Positions 62,510 to 64,000 of a stretch of DNA of 64,000 nucleotides are shown piece by piece. The notes beneath the pieces were generated by a model that searched no databases, was not told the DNA's origin, and saw only the letters and a program-made list of their open reading frames with translations. The translations under genes and the position numbers were made by a program. The stretch is from assembly GCF_014647795.1 (NCBI RefSeq), contig NZ_BMPW01000001.1, forward strand, positions 744,001-808,000. Direction: 5' to 3'. Position 1 is the first letter of the stretch. Each line of letters opens with the position of its first letter. The stretch is from Actinoplanes campanulatus (lineage in GTDB: Bacteria > Actinomycetota > Actinomycetes > Mycobacteriales > Micromonosporaceae).

Positions 62510-63481
62510 ATGTCCGCCGAGACCGATCCCCCACTGCTGGAACTGCTGGCACGACAGGCCGGTGTACTCAGCCGCTCACAAGCGTTGCGGCATCTCTCCG
62601 CCCGAATGGTGGAGCGGCGCCTCGGTTCGCGACGATGGCAGCACGCGCATCGCGGCGTCTACGTCGCACACACCGGCCCGGTCGACCGCGAGGCCCGGCG
62701 CTGGATCGCGGTCCTGAGCACGGGCGATGGCACGCTGCTCGGCGGCCTGTCCGCACTCGAGACCGTCGGGTTCCGTGGTTTCATCACCGACCGGATCGAT
62801 GTGCTGGTTCGGGCTGAGAAGACACCCAGCGGTCCCCCGGCCGGGGTCGTGGTTCACCGAACCGGCATCCTGCCCGCATCGGACATCCACCTGATGCGCC
62901 GACCGCCGGGAACCATGCCGGCCCGGTCACTCGTCGACGCGGCCCAATGGGCGATCTCCGATCAGCGGGCCTGGGCCATCATCGCGGCCGGATTCCAGCA
63001 GCGCCTGGTCTACGCCGATGACGTCCGAACAGTTCTCGCCCGAATGCCCCGGGCCAAACGCCGGGCGCTGATCTCCGAGGCGGTCACCTGGTCCTCGGGT
63101 GGAGTGCATTCGGCGGCCGAAGCCGATTTCCTCCGCCTATGCCGTCGAGCCGGACTTCCCGAGCCGCTCCTCCAGCATGCCCGCCGAGACGCACACGGGC
63201 GGCGAAACTACCTGGACGCGTACTTCGAGGAATGCAGGCTGCACGTCGAGATCGACGGTGGCCATCACATGGACGTCGAGCATTGGTGGGCCGACATGCG
63301 CCGCCAGAACGATCTGTGGATTCCCGGCGATCGCGTCCTCCGCTTCCCGGCCTGGGCGATCCGCCACCGCCCAGCCGAGATAACGGCCCAGCTCCGCGCC
63401 GCCCTCCGACCCATCCCGTTCTTGAATACTTCACCACCTCTCCCGGTGGCGAAAAGTCCAAGATCCAAAAACGAGGGGTAA
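62510..63481 (+). CDS. AbiEi-like winged-helix plus DUF559 nuclease-like protein
   Basis: A 323-residue protein. The N-terminus resembles AbiEi-type antitoxin winged helices (LLARQAGVLSRSQALRHLSA, RRWQHAHRGVYVAHTGP). The C-terminal DUF559/Vsr-like domain contains YLDAYFEECRLHVEIDGGHH, a PD-(D/E)xK-like arrangement, and DRVLRFPAWAIRHRPAEI. Such proteins are abundant in actinobacteria and of unknown function; no AbiEii toxin gene is adjacent. The last 20 residues (LNTSPPLPVAKSPRSKNEG) are encoded by palindromic repeat unit B, so the original C-terminus has probably been replaced. Confidence 0.8.
   Translation: MSAETDPPLLELLARQAGVLSRSQALRHLSARMVERRLGSRRWQHAHRGVYVAHTGPVDREARRWIAVLSTGDGTLLGGLSALETVGFRGFITDRIDVLVRAEKTPSGPPAGVVVHRTGILPASDIHLMRRPPGTMPARSLVDAAQWAISDQRAWAIIAAGFQQRLVYADDVRTVLARMPRAKRRALISEAVTWSSGGVHSAAEADFLRLCRRAGLPEPLLQHARRDAHGRRNYLDAYFEECRLHVEIDGGHHMDVEHWWADMRRQNDLWIPGDRVLRFPAWAIRHRPAEITAQLRAALRPIPFLNTSPPLPVAKSPRSKNEG
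63418..63465. repeat. 48-nt palindromic repeat, unit B
   Basis: Arms 63418-63438 and 63445-63465 flank the 6-nt loop TCTCCC. The inner CCACC/GGTGG stem is perfect and the outer arm is diverged (CTTGAATACTT against AAAAGTCCAAG). It lies inside the 3' end of the DUF559-type coding sequence. Confidence 0.8.
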
Positions 63482-63511
63482 ACAGGACCCACCCCCGAAC
63501 ACCCCTCATCA

Positions 63512-63559
63512 GATCTTGGACGCCTCCCCACCGAAAGAGTTAGCAAACTACCCAAGATC
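63512..63559. repeat. 48-nt palindromic repeat, unit C
   Basis: Arms 63512-63532 and 63539-63559 flank the loop GAAAGA. The outer GATCTTGG/CCAAGATC is perfect; the inner part of the right arm has decayed. The 43 bp after it are repeated after unit D. Confidence 0.8.
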
Positions 63560-63687
63560 GCCAACAACGCACCCGCGAGCCGTGCGACGTGCGGACCAGC
63601 ATCCGGCGAGCAACGAGCAGCGAGGCACGCGGCGAGCGACGAGCGAGGCACGCGACGAGCGACGTCCGGCGAGCGAGGCACCGCGCC

Positions 63688-63735
63688 GTTCTTGTACGCC
63701 TCCCCACCGCGAGAGGTGGCAAAACGCCCAAGATC
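63688..63735. repeat. 48-nt palindromic repeat, unit D
   Basis: Arms 63688-63708 and 63715-63735 flank the loop GCGAGA, with CTTG/CAAG outside and CCACC/GGTGG inside. Its right arm and the following sequence (CCCAAGATCGCCAAC, then CCGCGAGCC) repeat those of unit C exactly 176 bp downstream, so C and D are part of a longer tandem duplication. Confidence 0.85.
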
Positions 63736-63813
63736 GCCAACGGCGCTTCCGCGAGCCACGCGGGATGCGGCGCGCGGCGAGCGACAGGCCAGGCACCGCG
63801 GGGCGCGGGGCGC

Positions 63814-63871
63814 GTTCTTGGACGTTTTGCCACCTCTGGGGGGTGGCAGGGGTGGCAAAACGTCCAAGAAC
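63814..63871. repeat. palindromic repeat, unit E, perfect 21-bp arms
   Basis: Arms 63814-63834 and 63851-63871 are perfect reverse complements over all 21 bases (starting GTTCTTGGACG and ending TTTTGCCACC), with a 16-nt loop. It is the best-preserved member of the family, and its loop contains an extra GGGTGGCAG, consistent with a small internal duplication. Confidence 0.92.
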
Positions 63872-63880
63872 GCCTGCGGC

Positions 63881-63980
63881 GCATGTGTGGGCGCGGGGTG
63901 CGGGCGCATGCGTGGGGCGCGGGGTGCGGGCGCATGCGTGGGCCGCGGGGTGCGGGCGCATGCGTGGGGGCGGTGGGGTT
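63881..63980. repeat. 26-bp tandem repeat at the right edge
   Basis: Units start at 63881 (25 bp), 63906 (26 bp), 63932 (26 bp) and 63958 (partial), with the core GCATGCGTGGG followed by GCGGGGTGCGGGC. It directly follows palindromic unit E. Confidence 0.85.
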
Positions 63981-64000
63981 AGAGGGGCTTGGCGTAGGAG

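Larger units (their letters stand above)
63482..64000. other. 519-nt repeat-rich region without genes at the right edge
   Basis: It holds palindromic units C, D and E, between them degenerate GCGAGCGACGAGCGAGGCACGC-type direct repeats (63600-63680 and 63770-63800), and the 26-bp tandem array. The open frames here are Arg/Pro/Ala-rich translations of repeats and are not genes. The region may continue past the window. Confidence 0.75.

Noticed and set aside
63265-63961. Several 130-215 codon minus-strand frames at the right edge
   Set aside because: They are translations of palindromes and GC-rich direct repeats, very rich in Arg/Pro/Ala, and run through the DUF559-type gene end.

Overview
The window is high-GC DNA with actinobacterial gene content. 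Start codons are often GTG or TTG, and junctions overlap by 4 nt (ATGA, GTGA or TTGA). The order smc, ftsY, amtB-glnB-glnD, ffh, rpsP-khpA-rimM-trmD-rplS-lepB-rnhB and rpmB-recG-coaD-rnc-mutM is the conserved actinobacterial order. Protein features such as an archaeal-type ProS, a DUF2469 protein, a DivIVA-like protein, a GlnR-type promoter motif and LPxTG anchoring fit Micromonosporaceae, possibly Actinoplanes. The genus is inferred from gene content, not established. No rRNA, tRNA, CRISPR array, transposase or integrase was seen.

Layout. (1) 1-6306 is a minus-strand translation and secretion operon: rpsP, khpA, rimM, trmD, rplS, two lepB genes, a Nudix gene, rnhB, a DUF2469 gene, and the first 31 codons of a probable M23 peptidase gene. 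(2) 6415-12250 holds DUF402 and proS, an ECF sigma factor with a membrane-anchored beta-propeller partner on the plus strand, an amidohydrolase and a Uma2-type nuclease. (3) 12301-14153 holds ffh and a small membrane protein. (4) 14392-31641 is a 17-kb cell-surface glycan cluster lying between ffh and glnD. It encodes a Stealth phosphotransferase, a nucleotide-sugar dehydrogenase with a frameshift at its 3' end, GtrA/GtrB-like proteins, a polytopic membrane protein, three large multidomain glycosyltransferases, an SGNH acyltransferase and a membrane-tethered methyltransferase. (5) 31708-35740 is the nitrogen-control operon amtB-glnB-glnD. (6) 35979-44480 holds an APH-like kinase, ftsY, a PhoD-like phosphatase, a HAD phosphatase, smc and a small coiled-coil protein.

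(7) 45076-49381 is a compact three-gene module between smc and mutM whose junctions all overlap by 4 nt. It encodes a PelF-like glycosyltransferase, a membrane protein with an N-terminal array of 11-residue repeats, and a short Spherulin-4-like glycoside hydrolase. This is the best candidate for an undescribed exopolysaccharide system. (8) 49475-61499 is mutM, a PIG-V-like mannosyltransferase, rnc, plsX, rpmF, a DUF177 protein, a DivIVA-like protein, coaD, rsmD, an LPxTG surface protein with a decayed partner, a DUF952 protein, recG and a DAK/FakA-like protein. (9) 61700-64000 is rpmB, a 23-bp minisatellite, an AbiEi/DUF559-like gene and a cluster of palindromic repeats.

Two non-coding signals stand out. 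One is a family of 48-nt palindromes (21-nt arms, 6-nt loop) present once after the Pel-like module and four times at the right end. The other is a pair of 73-bp inverted arms between the dehydrogenase and gtrA-like genes. Terminator-like hairpins close several transcription units. Long open frames antisense to real genes (for example opposite smc, glnD and ffh) were treated as GC-driven artefacts.
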